Shown here piece by piece: positions 7,563 through 14,006 of a stretch of DNA of 17,616 nucleotides. The position numbers and the translations under genes are program-made. Below the pieces are notes generated by a model, which did no database searches, had not been told where the DNA came from, and worked only from the letters and a program-made list of their open reading frames with translations. This DNA is from an uncultured Clostridia bacterium (GTDB lineage: Bacteria; Bacillota; Clostridia; Lachnospirales; Lachnospiraceae), in assembly GCA_946405675.1 (NCBI GenBank), contig CAMJIC010000023.1, positions 1 to 17,616 of the forward strand. The letters are read 5' to 3'. How positions within the stretch are numbered: the stretch's first letter is position 1; each line of letters begins with the position of its first letter.

Positions 7563-7680
7563 GGCAGGCCTGCTGGCGTGGACGTGACTCAATATAACCG
7601 AACAAGGGTTGGCTATATTGGCAGGCCGGCCCGCTGGCGTGGCGTGACCTGTAACCTGGCACGGGCATGGCTTGTTCCCC
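7563..7680. repeat. GC-rich direct repeats in the divergent intergenic region
   Basis: GGCAGGCC followed by GCTGGCGTGG and CGTGAC occurs at 7563-7588 and again at 7620-7648, with small insertions. A related segment at 7656-7675 (CTGGCACGGGCATGGCTTGT) matches 2186-2205 at 18 of 20 positions. The 9-mer CCCGCTGGC also appears on the minus strand at 6271-6279, just past the kinase gene. Together these look like copies of a dispersed intergenic repeat. The 407-bp gap 7416-7822 otherwise contains only the promoters and the inverted repeat listed here. Confidence 0.5.
7590..7620. promoter_or_regulatory. 31-bp inverted repeat between divergent genes
   Basis: CAATATA (7590-7596) and TATATTG (7614-7620) are exact inverted arms around a 17-nt centre that itself contains AACC/GGTT. 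It lies between the two divergent promoters, where a shared operator would be expected. It could also be a hairpin belonging to the surrounding repeat unit. No known binding consensus was recognised. Confidence 0.35.
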
Positions 7681-7738
7681 GGCGAGGGCTATCTTGCAGG
7701 CGAAATAATACTATAAGTCACACATATGCTATATTATC

Positions 7739-7747
7739 TGGTACAAT
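7739..7747 (+). promoter_or_regulatory. Candidate extended -10 promoter for the LacI-like gene
   Basis: TGGTACAAT provides a TGn element plus TACAAT (5/6 match to TATAAT). No good -35 lies 16-18 bp upstream, which is tolerated with an extended -10. It would give a leader of about 70 nt before the ATG at 7823. Confidence 0.4.
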
Positions 7748-7822
7748 AACCTCAGCAGGCATTATGCGGAAGAGTGTGCCTGCCTGCGAAAACAGGCTGA
7801 ATATGAAACGGGAGACATTGCC

Positions 7823-8728
7823 ATGACGATGCCAGGAACCGATGTGCCAACTGAACAGTTCATGAATCAGGAGATCCGGGACAGCCGGACCATCCACAGG
7901 CTTGGGATCATTTACACGGAAGACAGCGGGCGCGGGCTGACACACCCCTTCTTCGTTCTGATCCTGGATGCATTCAAGCGGGAGGCGGAAGCTCACGGCT
8001 GTGAGATCACATTTCTCAACCTCAGGCTGCCTGACAGGCAGATGGGCTGGCAGCAGTATTGCCGCCTGAGCCGGATCGACGGCGTATGCATCGTATGCGG
8101 TGATTTTGAATCCCAGGAGATGAAGGAGCTTGCCTTCAGCGGTTTTCCCTGCGTGACCATCGACCACCTGTACAGGAAGGTGTGCGCCGTCCTGTCGGAC
8201 AATGAGTCCGGCATCAAAAACCTGCTGGAGCATGCGATCTCGAAGGGGCACCGGCGCATCGCATTTGTCCACGGGCATAATAATTCCATCGTCACCCGGG
8301 CACGCATCTCACAGTTTCGCAATACGATGGCAGTCCACGGCCTGGAAGTTTTCCCGGAATATCTCCGGGAGGGGCGATATGATGATATCCCCCTGACCAG
8401 GAAGATCGTCGGGGAGCTTCTGGATATGCCGGACCGTCCTACCTTCATGCTGCTTCCGGATGACATTTCCTACCTGGGGGCACAGGACGCGGTTCGGGAG
8501 CGCTCCATGCGCATTCCTGAGGATATCTCCTTTGCCGGCTACGACGGGCTCCCGCTGACCCAGGCCCTGATTCCAAAACTGACTACCATCCGCCAGGATG
8601 CTTTCTTGATCGGGCAGCTTGCCGCCCAGCGGCTGATCAGCCTGATCGAATGTCCTGATACCGCCAGCCGGATGCCGACGATCCTCCCGGTAGAATTTCT
8701 GGAGGGCGGAACCGTAGGCCCTGTGTAA
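7823..8728 (+). CDS. LacI/GalR-type ligand-binding protein lacking the HTH domain
   Basis: The 301-residue protein has the two-lobed periplasmic-binding-protein-like sensor of LacI/GalR regulators. LGIIYTED is the first strand (about 27-34), GHRRIAFVHG is the linker-strand motif that follows HAISK, RMRIPEDISFAGYDG is near the C-terminal lobe, and LTTIRQDAFLIGQLAAQRL is the typical end. What is missing is the roughly 55-residue N-terminal helix-turn-helix. Only about 26 residues precede the first strand, and they do not resemble an HTH. The start is well supported by GGGAGA 7 nt upstream of the ATG. The reading frame stays open for another 38 codons upstream, but they contain no Met or GTG/TTG start and no HTH-like pattern. 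There is no signal peptide, so it should be cytoplasmic. It could be a sensor that acts through a partner, or a decayed regulator. It is divergent from the kinase. Confidence 0.8.
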   Translation: MTMPGTDVPTEQFMNQEIRDSRTIHRLGIIYTEDSGRGLTHPFFVLILDAFKREAEAHGCEITFLNLRLPDRQMGWQQYCRLSRIDGVCIVCGDFESQEMKELAFSGFPCVTIDHLYRKVCAVLSDNESGIKNLLEHAISKGHRRIAFVHGHNNSIVTRARISQFRNTMAVHGLEVFPEYLREGRYDDIPLTRKIVGELLDMPDRPTFMLLPDDISYLGAQDAVRERSMRIPEDISFAGYDGLPLTQALIPKLTTIRQDAFLIGQLAAQRLISLIECPDTASRMPTILPVEFLEGGTVGPV

Positions 8729-8743
8729 AATGAACCGGAACAG

Positions 8744-8777
8744 CCTGCCTGTCTTTTTCTCCGATCTGACAGGCCGG
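8744..8777. other. Hairpin after the LacI-like gene
   Basis: GCCTGTC (8747-8753) pairs with GACAGGC (8768-8774). The stem extends by CC/GG (8744-8745 with 8776-8777) past one mismatch, around a 14-nt loop that contains TTTTT. No U-tract follows on the plus strand, so read-through into the downstream transporter gene is possible. Confidence 0.4.
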
Positions 8778-8890
8778 AATTCGGTTGCATAGCGAAGGAA
8801 TGATTCCGGGGGCATTCGGCTGCATAGCGAAGGAATGATTTCGAGGGAATTCGGTTGCATAGCAAGGAATGATTTCGGGGGAAATCGATT
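8776..8890. repeat. Three tandem 35-bp repeats upstream of the phosphate transporter gene
   Basis: Units lie at 8776-8810, 8811-8845 and 8846-8879 (the last one base shorter), followed by a partial fourth start (8880-8890) that runs straight into the ATG at 8891. Every unit contains TGCATAGC, then AAGGAATGATT, then a G-run. The last unit supplies the GGGGGA ribosome site of the gene. The repeats fill most of the 162-bp gap. Reverse-strand readings through them give a repeating peptide, but this is a consequence of the repeat rather than evidence for a gene. Confidence 0.85.
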
Positions 8891-10786
8891 ATGAGCATCT
8901 TTGATCTACTGACACTATTCGGCGGCCTCGCAATGTTTCTTTACGGCATGCGCCTGATGGGAGACGGCCTGAAGGAGAGTTCTTCCAGCGCCCTGAAAAC
9001 CGCCATGGAGCATGTGACCAACAATCCGTTTACGGCATTCCTGCTCGGTCTTGCCGTCACAGCTCTCATCCAGTCCTCCACGGCAACCATCGTAATCACC
9101 TCGGGGCTTGTCGCAGCCGGAATCTTATCCCTGCATCAGTCCCTGGGGATCATTGTCGGAGCCAACGTGGGAACGACCGTCACCGGCCAGATCATCCGTC
9201 TTCTTGACATGGACGCTTCCGGAAGCTCCTGGCTTCAGATCTTCAAGCCGTCCTCCCTTGCCCCGATCGCGCTGATCATCGGTATCATCCTTATCATGGG
9301 AAGCCGCTATAAGAATTCCCGCGTCATCGGCAATATCGCGATCGGATTCGGCATCCTTTTTTCCGGCCTCCTCAATATGACGGGAGCCGTGAGCTCCCTG
9401 ACCCAGTCCGGCCTGTTTGAGAAGCTCCTGTCAGGGCTTGGCGGAAATCCCATCCTGGGGTATCTGGCCGGTGCCGGTGTTGCGTTCCTGCTGCAAAGCT
9501 CCAGTGCCTCGATCGGTATCCTGCAGGCCTTCTCCGCGTCAGGAATCCTGACCTTCAAGGCGGTATATCCCGTCATCATCGGGATCTACCTGGGCGACTG
9601 CGTCACCACCGCGATCGTATGCTCCATCGGCGCAAAGCCCGACGCGAAACGCACCGGTATCGTCAACATCCTGTTCAACCTGTGTAAATCCGTGCTGATA
9701 TTTGCCGCAGTCGGCATTCTCCATCAATGCCATGTGCTGGATCCGATCTGGGATAAGACCGTGAATTCCGGCATCATTGCGAACGCGAATACCATCTTCA
9801 ACCTGGGATGCGCTGCTGCCCTGTTCCCGCTCCTCGGGACATTTGAGAAGCTAAGCCGGCGCATCGTGAAGGACGCGCCCGTCCCGGAGAACCGGTACAA
9901 GGACAAGCTGGACGCACTCAACCCTGCTTTCTTCGCAACGCCCGCGCTCGCCCTGAACAGCTGCTATGACGTGCTGGCCACCCAGTTTGACGCAGCCCGC
10001 GGGAATGTCAGCCAGGCCATCACGCTCCTGTCCCAGTATGACGAGAAAAAAGACATGGAGATCAATGCGGAGGAAGAGAATGTGGACCTGCTCACGGACC
10101 ACGCAAGCCGCTATATCGTAGAGCTTCTGCCGCACCTTCGGGAGCCGCAGCATGTCCGGATCCTTGACCAGTATTACCGCGTAGTTTCCGAGTTTGAAAG
10201 GATCGGGGATGAGGCACCGCGGATCGCGAAGGTTGCCCGTGACCTTTCCGAGCGCAGCCTCACCTTTTCCGGAAGCGCGCAGCAAGAGCTGCAGGTATTG
10301 TTTGAACTGATGGAGCGCATTTTCGAAAAGACAAGAATCGCTTTCCGCAGCCGGGACGCGGATGCGGCGCTTCAGATCGAGCCCCTCGAGGAGGTTGCGG
10401 ATGAACTGATCTCCGCCTTCAAGGTCAATCACCTGAACCGCATGGGAAGCGGCAAATGCAATCTATACGCAGATACGAATTTCATCAACCTGCTCTCTTC
10501 GGTCAATCACATCGTGAGCGCGTGTACCAATATCGGAGAGGCAACCGTCATCCGCGTCAGGCCGGAGCTGGCTGACCGGGAACACACCTACTTCGAAGCC
10601 ATGCGGGCCGGCGCAGATGAGGCCTACAACGAAGCATACCGGGCGGCCCATGAAGAATATTTCAGCAAGCTGCCGCAGGATTCTTCGGATGCTCCCGGAA
10701 AATCGATTGAAACCCCTGATACGACGAGGCGTTCTGACGCAGAAATGGAAAAAACAGACAAGCAGGATGTACAAGTGATTCCGTGA
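8891..10786 (+). CDS. Na+/phosphate cotransporter-family protein with C-terminal PhoU-like domain
   Basis: This is a membrane protein of the NptA/YjbB-type Na/Pi cotransporter family, 631 residues. The membrane half (about 1-320) contains the two inverted family repeats: QSSTATIVIT (61-70) with GANVGTT (90-96), and QSSSASIGIL (202-211) with GIYLGDCVTT (231-240). The QSS motifs are the expected ion/phosphate-binding hairpins. The cytoplasmic half (about 350-590) is predicted helical and PhoU-like, with VSEFERIGDEAPRIA giving the ExxRIxDxA-type pattern that in PhoU proteins binds metal. A charged tail of about 40 residues follows. The start is immediately after a repeat array, with GGGGGA about 9 nt upstream. 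It could mediate phosphate uptake or efflux; PhoU fusions of this family have been tied to regulated transport. It may be co-transcribed with the LacI-like gene. It ends before a strong terminator. Confidence 0.9.
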   Translation: MSIFDLLTLFGGLAMFLYGMRLMGDGLKESSSSALKTAMEHVTNNPFTAFLLGLAVTALIQSSTATIVITSGLVAAGILSLHQSLGIIVGANVGTTVTGQIIRLLDMDASGSSWLQIFKPSSLAPIALIIGIILIMGSRYKNSRVIGNIAIGFGILFSGLLNMTGAVSSLTQSGLFEKLLSGLGGNPILGYLAGAGVAFLLQSSSASIGILQAFSASGILTFKAVYPVIIGIYLGDCVTTAIVCSIGAKPDAKRTGIVNILFNLCKSVLIFAAVGILHQCHVLDPIWDKTVNSGIIANANTIFNLGCAAALFPLLGTFEKLSRRIVKDAPVPENRYKDKLDALNPAFFATPALALNSCYDVLATQFDAARGNVSQAITLLSQYDEKKDMEINAEEENVDLLTDHASRYIVELLPHLREPQHVRILDQYYRVVSEFERIGDEAPRIAKVARDLSERSLTFSGSAQQELQVLFELMERIFEKTRIAFRSRDADAALQIEPLEEVADELISAFKVNHLNRMGSGKCNLYADTNFINLLSSVNHIVSACTNIGEATVIRVRPELADREHTYFEAMRAGADEAYNEAYRAAHEEYFSKLPQDSSDAPGKSIETPDTTRRSDAEMEKTDKQDVQVIP

Positions 10787-10842
10787 CAGGTTCTAAGGAA
10801 TCTCCCGGAGTCTCAAAGGAAATTCTGACATCACAGCGATGA

Positions 10843-10883
10843 AAAAACGCCATGGCGGAACCGGATTCCGCTATGGCATTTTT
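10843..10883. terminator. Strong bidirectional intrinsic terminator
   Basis: GCCATGGCGGAA (10849-10860) pairs with TTCCGCTATGGC (10866-10877) in a 12-bp stem with one G-U pair and a 5-nt loop. On the plus strand it is followed by ATTTTT, on the minus strand by GTTTTTT. It ends both the phosphate transporter message (plus) and the message of the convergent 197-residue protein gene (minus). Confidence 0.9.
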
Positions 10884-10969
10884 CATAACAAAGCCTGATC
10901 ACCTTGTCTTCTCTATAAGCGCATGTTTTTGCTGTGTCTATATCTGACTTCCAGATGCAATCTATCTGG

Positions 10970-11563
10970 CTATGCATCCTTCTTCGGAGCAGCAAACCGC
11001 TTCAGGATGGTCATCTCCACATTCCGTCCTCTGATGCTGACCTTCACATCATCGGCAAGGTTGGAAACAACCGATTTTTCCAGCTCATCCCAGGCTTCAG
11101 CCGCGCCTTCCGGGTTCTCTTCCAGTTTCTTCTGCACCATCTGCCGGTAGGAACTGATGGACCAGGATGCAACCGGATTCGTTCCTTCCACGTTCACGGG
11201 AACCGGAGCGTTTGCCCAGTCCATCGGATCAAAAAACGACCGGATCTTTCCCATGATTCCTCTCGCTGATTCATTTTTCCCGCTGGTCGATGCAGCCAGG
11301 AGTCTTTCCTGCTTATCGAAATCCATCGGTGTCTCCACCTGAAGATGAAGCTCATACATGCCATCGTGATCCTCGATCCAGAAGGCGCCTTTCCTTTCCC
11401 CTGTGATGGAGCGCATCATGCCGAGCATCTCCTCCGTCAGAAGCCTCAGGTGCATCGCATTCCTGGAAGGAAGTTCCTTGTAGCAGGCCACCTTTTCCGC
11501 CTGGGCAAGCGCCTCTTCCATATTTTCCCCGTCATTGGAAATGACAATCACATCCGTCTTCAT
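10970..11563 (-). CDS. Uncharacterised small protein, possibly a divergent RsbW-like ATPase fold
   Basis: The 197-residue protein starts at the ATG 11561-11563, which has AAAGGAG 5 nt upstream. A longer frame to 11635 has no comparable site. It is cytoplasmic with no membrane segments. The segment NAMHLRLLTEEMLGMMRSITG (35-55) followed by GAFWIEDHDGMYELHLQV (59-76) recalls the first helix and strand pair of anti-sigma-factor/GHKL ATPases. The Asn of a true N-box is not in place, however, and no clear GxG lid motifs are visible. The second half (about 100-197) is helical and ends in a DDVKVSIRGRNVEMTIL strand. If the fold is right it may have lost ATP binding. The gene lies downstream of cstA across a 127-bp gap and ends at the shared terminator. 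I do not assign a function. Confidence 0.75.
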   Translation of the reverse strand: MKTDVIVISNDGENMEEALAQAEKVACYKELPSRNAMHLRLLTEEMLGMMRSITGERKGAFWIEDHDGMYELHLQVETPMDFDKQERLLAASTSGKNESARGIMGKIRSFFDPMDWANAPVPVNVEGTNPVASWSISSYRQMVQKKLEENPEGAAEAWDELEKSVVSNLADDVKVSIRGRNVEMTILKRFAAPKKDA

Positions 11564-11609
11564 GTTTCTCCTTTCCGGACATTTTCGTATTCCTGACTGC
11601 TTTGGTTCC

Positions 11610-11651
11610 GCCGGGAAATAGCCTCGCATTCTCAAGCAATTGTTTCCCGGC
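11610..11651. other. Inverted repeat between cstA and the 197-residue protein gene
   Basis: GCCGGGAAA (11610-11618) and TTTCCCGGC (11643-11651) are perfect 9-bp arms around a 24-nt spacer. No U-tract follows on the minus strand, so it is not a clear terminator of cstA. It may be a stabilising stem or an operator ahead of the downstream gene. Confidence 0.4.
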
Positions 11652-11690
11652 AGATCCTATGCTATTTGTACGCGACCAAATGTATCTCCC

Positions 11691-13157
11691 TCAGCTCCTT
11701 ACCGCCGATGGCTTCATTTCGTTCATGCCGCGTATTCTTCGCGAAAGGAACACAAGATACACTACAAACAAAGCAATAGCGGCTCCCAACCCGATCGGAC
11801 GGGCAATCAGGCCGGAGATCCGGAATCCCTCTTTCGCGACGAGAATATAGGTAACACTGACAGCGGTCATGAATGAAGCCGGCAGGGCTGTGAGCAGGGA
11901 ACCGTAACGGTACCTTCCTTTCTGAAGCAGATAGGATGTGGCTACCCACAGCGATATCATGGCCAGCGTCTGGTTGCTCCAGGAGAAGTAACGCCAGATG
12001 ATCTGAAACCCATTGCCGTTCGTAGTCGCAAACCAGGTCAGCAGGCCGCCGATGCCCAGAATCGGGAACGTGATCAGAAGCCGGTTTCGGATCGGCTTCT
12101 GATCCAGCCCGAAGGTTTCCGCCAGAATCAGTCTTGCGCTCCGGAAAGAGGTGTCTCCGGAGGTGATGGGGCAGATGATTACGCCCGCGATCGCCAGGAT
12201 TCCGCCCACGGTTCCCAGTACGCCTGTGGAAATCTCATAAACTACGTTGGAGGCCCCGTTCTTGAGGGCTTCGTTCAGGATCTGCGTCGTGCCGTAAAAC
12301 GCGACTCCGGCCGCTGCCCACACCAGTGCAATCGCCGCCTCACAGATCATCGCGCCGTAAAAGACAGACCTGCCCTCTTTTTCGGACGTGATGCACTTCG
12401 CGACCATCGGTGACTGAGTGGCATGAAAGCCTGAAACCGCACCGCATGCCACCGTGACGAACATATACGGCCATACAGGGGTTCCCTCCGGATGCAGATT
12501 GCTGAGGGAAAGCTCCGGGATGACAAACTTCCCTCCCGAAAAGAGGATTCCCCCGATCACTGTGACAGCCATACCGATCAATAACACGCCGAAGACGGGG
12601 TAAAGCTTCCCGATGATTTTGTCAATGGGCAAAAGTGTCGCTAATAAATAATACACAAGGATCACAACCGCCCAGAAGGTGCTGTTCATCCACCCCGGTG
12701 TCAGCTTGTCCAGCAGTCCTGCCGGGCTGGTAACGAAAACCACGCCGCACAGGATCAGCAGGATCACCGAAAACACACGCATGATCCACCTGGCGGCATT
12801 GCCCAGGTAATCACCGGACAGCTCTGCGATGGAAGCCCCGCCGTGACGCGAGCTGATCATCCCCGACATATAATCGTGAACAGCTCCGCCTAACAGAGAT
12901 CCGAAGACGATCCACAGAAATACAACAGGACCAAAAACCGCGCCCATCAGCGGCCCGAAAATGGGCCCCGTCCCGGCAATGTTCAAAAGCTGCACCAGGA
13001 ACGACTTCCATTTTTTCATCGGCACGCAGTCAACACCATCATTCCGTTCAATCGCCGGCGTCTTCCGGTCATCCGGTGAAAAAACCTTTTCAGCTACCCT
13101 GCTGTAAACCTGATACCCGACAATCAATACAGCAAAAGAGATCAACAATGTGATCAT
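11691..13157 (-). CDS. cstA: CstA-family carbon starvation / peptide-pyruvate transporter (short form)
   Basis: This is a multi-pass membrane transporter of 488 residues with about 12-13 helices. Family hallmarks are NIAGTGPIFGPLMGAVFGP (59-77), HDYMSGMISSRHGGASIAEL (94-113), SGFHATQSPMVAKC (242-255) and TSGDTSFRSARLILAE (332-347). Relatives transport peptides (CstA) or pyruvate (BtsT) when preferred carbon runs low. The protein is much shorter than the 701-residue E. coli CstA, as is usual in Bacillota, with the C-terminal part reduced. A GGAG site lies about 9 nt upstream of the ATG. The preceding 220 bp are dominated by ten copies of a 13-bp repeat, so the message probably has a long repetitive leader, or its promoter lies upstream at the edge of the next gene. 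A palindrome CTGTTCGAAACAG (13330-13342) borders the array and could be an operator. Confidence 0.92.
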   Translation of the reverse strand: MITLLISFAVLIVGYQVYSRVAEKVFSPDDRKTPAIERNDGVDCVPMKKWKSFLVQLLNIAGTGPIFGPLMGAVFGPVVFLWIVFGSLLGGAVHDYMSGMISSRHGGASIAELSGDYLGNAARWIMRVFSVILLILCGVVFVTSPAGLLDKLTPGWMNSTFWAVVILVYYLLATLLPIDKIIGKLYPVFGVLLIGMAVTVIGGILFSGGKFVIPELSLSNLHPEGTPVWPYMFVTVACGAVSGFHATQSPMVAKCITSEKEGRSVFYGAMICEAAIALVWAAAGVAFYGTTQILNEALKNGASNVVYEISTGVLGTVGGILAIAGVIICPITSGDTSFRSARLILAETFGLDQKPIRNRLLITFPILGIGGLLTWFATTNGNGFQIIWRYFSWSNQTLAMISLWVATSYLLQKGRYRYGSLLTALPASFMTAVSVTYILVAKEGFRISGLIARPIGLGAAIALFVVYLVFLSRRIRGMNEMKPSAVRS

Positions 13158-13182
13158 AATAACACTCCACTCCTCTCTCCGA

Positions 13183-13320
13183 ATCGTAGTTCCTAATCGT
13201 AATTCCAGATCGCAGTTCCAGTATCGTAGTTCCGATCGCAGTTCCAGATCGCAGTTCCAGATCGTAGTTCCAGATCGCAGTTCCAGATCGCAGTTCCGAT
13301 CGCAGTTCCAGATCGTAACT
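13183..13320. repeat. About ten tandem copies of a 13-bp repeat upstream of cstA
   Basis: The consensus is ATCGCAGTTCCAG. Units start at 13183, 13196, 13209, 13223, 13235, 13248, 13261, 13274, 13287 and 13299, and a decayed eleventh starts at 13312. Seven units are 13 bp, two (13223, 13287) are 12 bp ending CCG, and the unit at 13209 is 14 bp. Variation is mostly C/T at the fifth position. Eight unit junctions form GATC. The array ends 25 bp upstream of the cstA start. Because 13 is not a multiple of 3 and the length varies, it is non-coding, although a 93-codon frame can be read through it. Confidence 0.95.
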
Positions 13321-13377
13321 GTTCAGAACCTGTTCGAAACAGTCAGAACAAATCTTTATATGGTTCCTCAAAAATGG

Positions 13378-13860
13378 CTATATGCCGGTCTGATCCAGCC
13401 AGACAGCATCCCCGAGAACCTTTCTGACCAGTTCGCTGTTTTCTGGCGCAAGTTCTCTTCTCGAATAAAGATGAAAATAGTACAGGGTACGGTCTTTCTT
13501 CAGCACATAAGACTCTGCTGCCATGTCCGTACCATTTGCCGCAGTATACTGATACCTGAATCCTGCGGCAGCCAGCCCGCCAACCTGCATATCTGAAGAT
13601 CCTGCATTGCTGTATTCCAACTGCGCCAGGCTTTTCCGAATGTCATGTTCCATTTTTATCCTGAGATCTTCCGTATTCAGGATCATGCCGGAGAAGCCGC
13701 CAATCCTTTTCCATCCTACCGTCACCAGCAGATGGTTATTTTTATTTGACAAGGCTATGCTCTCCCCTCCTCCGGACATCTGAAGCCCGGCGGTCTCTTC
13801 CTTGCTCATTTCCTCAAATCCTTCCGGAAAATCAAACTCTAAGGCATTGTTCACCCGCAT
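13378..13860 (-). CDS. Uncharacterised 160-residue protein, possibly PsbP/DcrB-like fold
   Basis: The start at 13860 is decided by GGGAGG about 8 nt upstream. The frame can be extended to 13923, but only into repeated sequence shared with the neighbouring gene's end. There is no signal peptide or membrane segment. The pattern is a two-part alpha/beta one: LEFDFPEGFEEM (8-19), a strand LLVTVGWKR (44-52), a helix TEDLRIKMEHDIRKSLAQL (63-81), then strands AAAGFRYQYTA (97-107), AESYVLKKDRTLYYFHLYSR (115-134), and a last helix NSELVRKVLGDAVW (141-154). This order resembles Mog1/PsbP-type proteins of the DcrB/DUF1795 kind, some of which are effector chaperones. The link is only by pattern. It lies directly downstream of the lipase gene in the same direction, 119 bp away. 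Confidence 0.75.
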   Translation of the reverse strand: MRVNNALEFDFPEGFEEMSKEETAGLQMSGGGESIALSNKNNHLLVTVGWKRIGGFSGMILNTEDLRIKMEHDIRKSLAQLEYSNAGSSDMQVGGLAAAGFRYQYTAANGTDMAAESYVLKKDRTLYYFHLYSRRELAPENSELVRKVLGDAVWLDQTGI

Positions 13861-13903
13861 ATTACACCTCCCTTCACGCTTAGTCTCATTTCTTTCCAGA
13901 GCA

Positions 13904-14006
13904 TCAATCATATGAAATGACATTATTCATACGCAATGACACCGCTCATAGGATTTGGCATCAATCATATGAAAGGGTCTCAATCATATGAAAGGGCATC
14001 AATCAT
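13904..14006. repeat. Short repeats at and after the lipase gene end
   Basis: TCAATCATATGAAA occurs at 13904-13917, 13961-13974 and 13980-13993, with a fourth partial copy TCAATCAT at 13999-14006. The last two are the end of the lipase reading frame (…MIDALSYD and its stop). The nearest pair is 19 bp apart, so the tail of the gene has been duplicated into the spacer. This produces the false in-frame extension of the 160-residue protein. Confidence 0.7.

Noticed and set aside
8309..8898. Minus-strand frames with repeating NHSFAMQPNS-like peptides
   Set aside because: They arise from reading the 35-bp repeats and the antisense of the LacI-like gene; no start signals.
13183..13320. Possible CRISPR array
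   Set aside because: Units are directly adjacent 13-mers with no unique spacers.
13326..13342. Possible LexA (Cheo-type) box at GAACCTGTTC
   Set aside because: The half-sites are 2 bp apart instead of 4, so the consensus is not met; only a generic palindrome remains.
13090..13371. 93-codon minus-strand frame made of ELRSGTAI-type repeats
   Set aside because: It is a reading of the 13-bp repeat array and overlaps the cstA start; the repeat length is not a multiple of 3.
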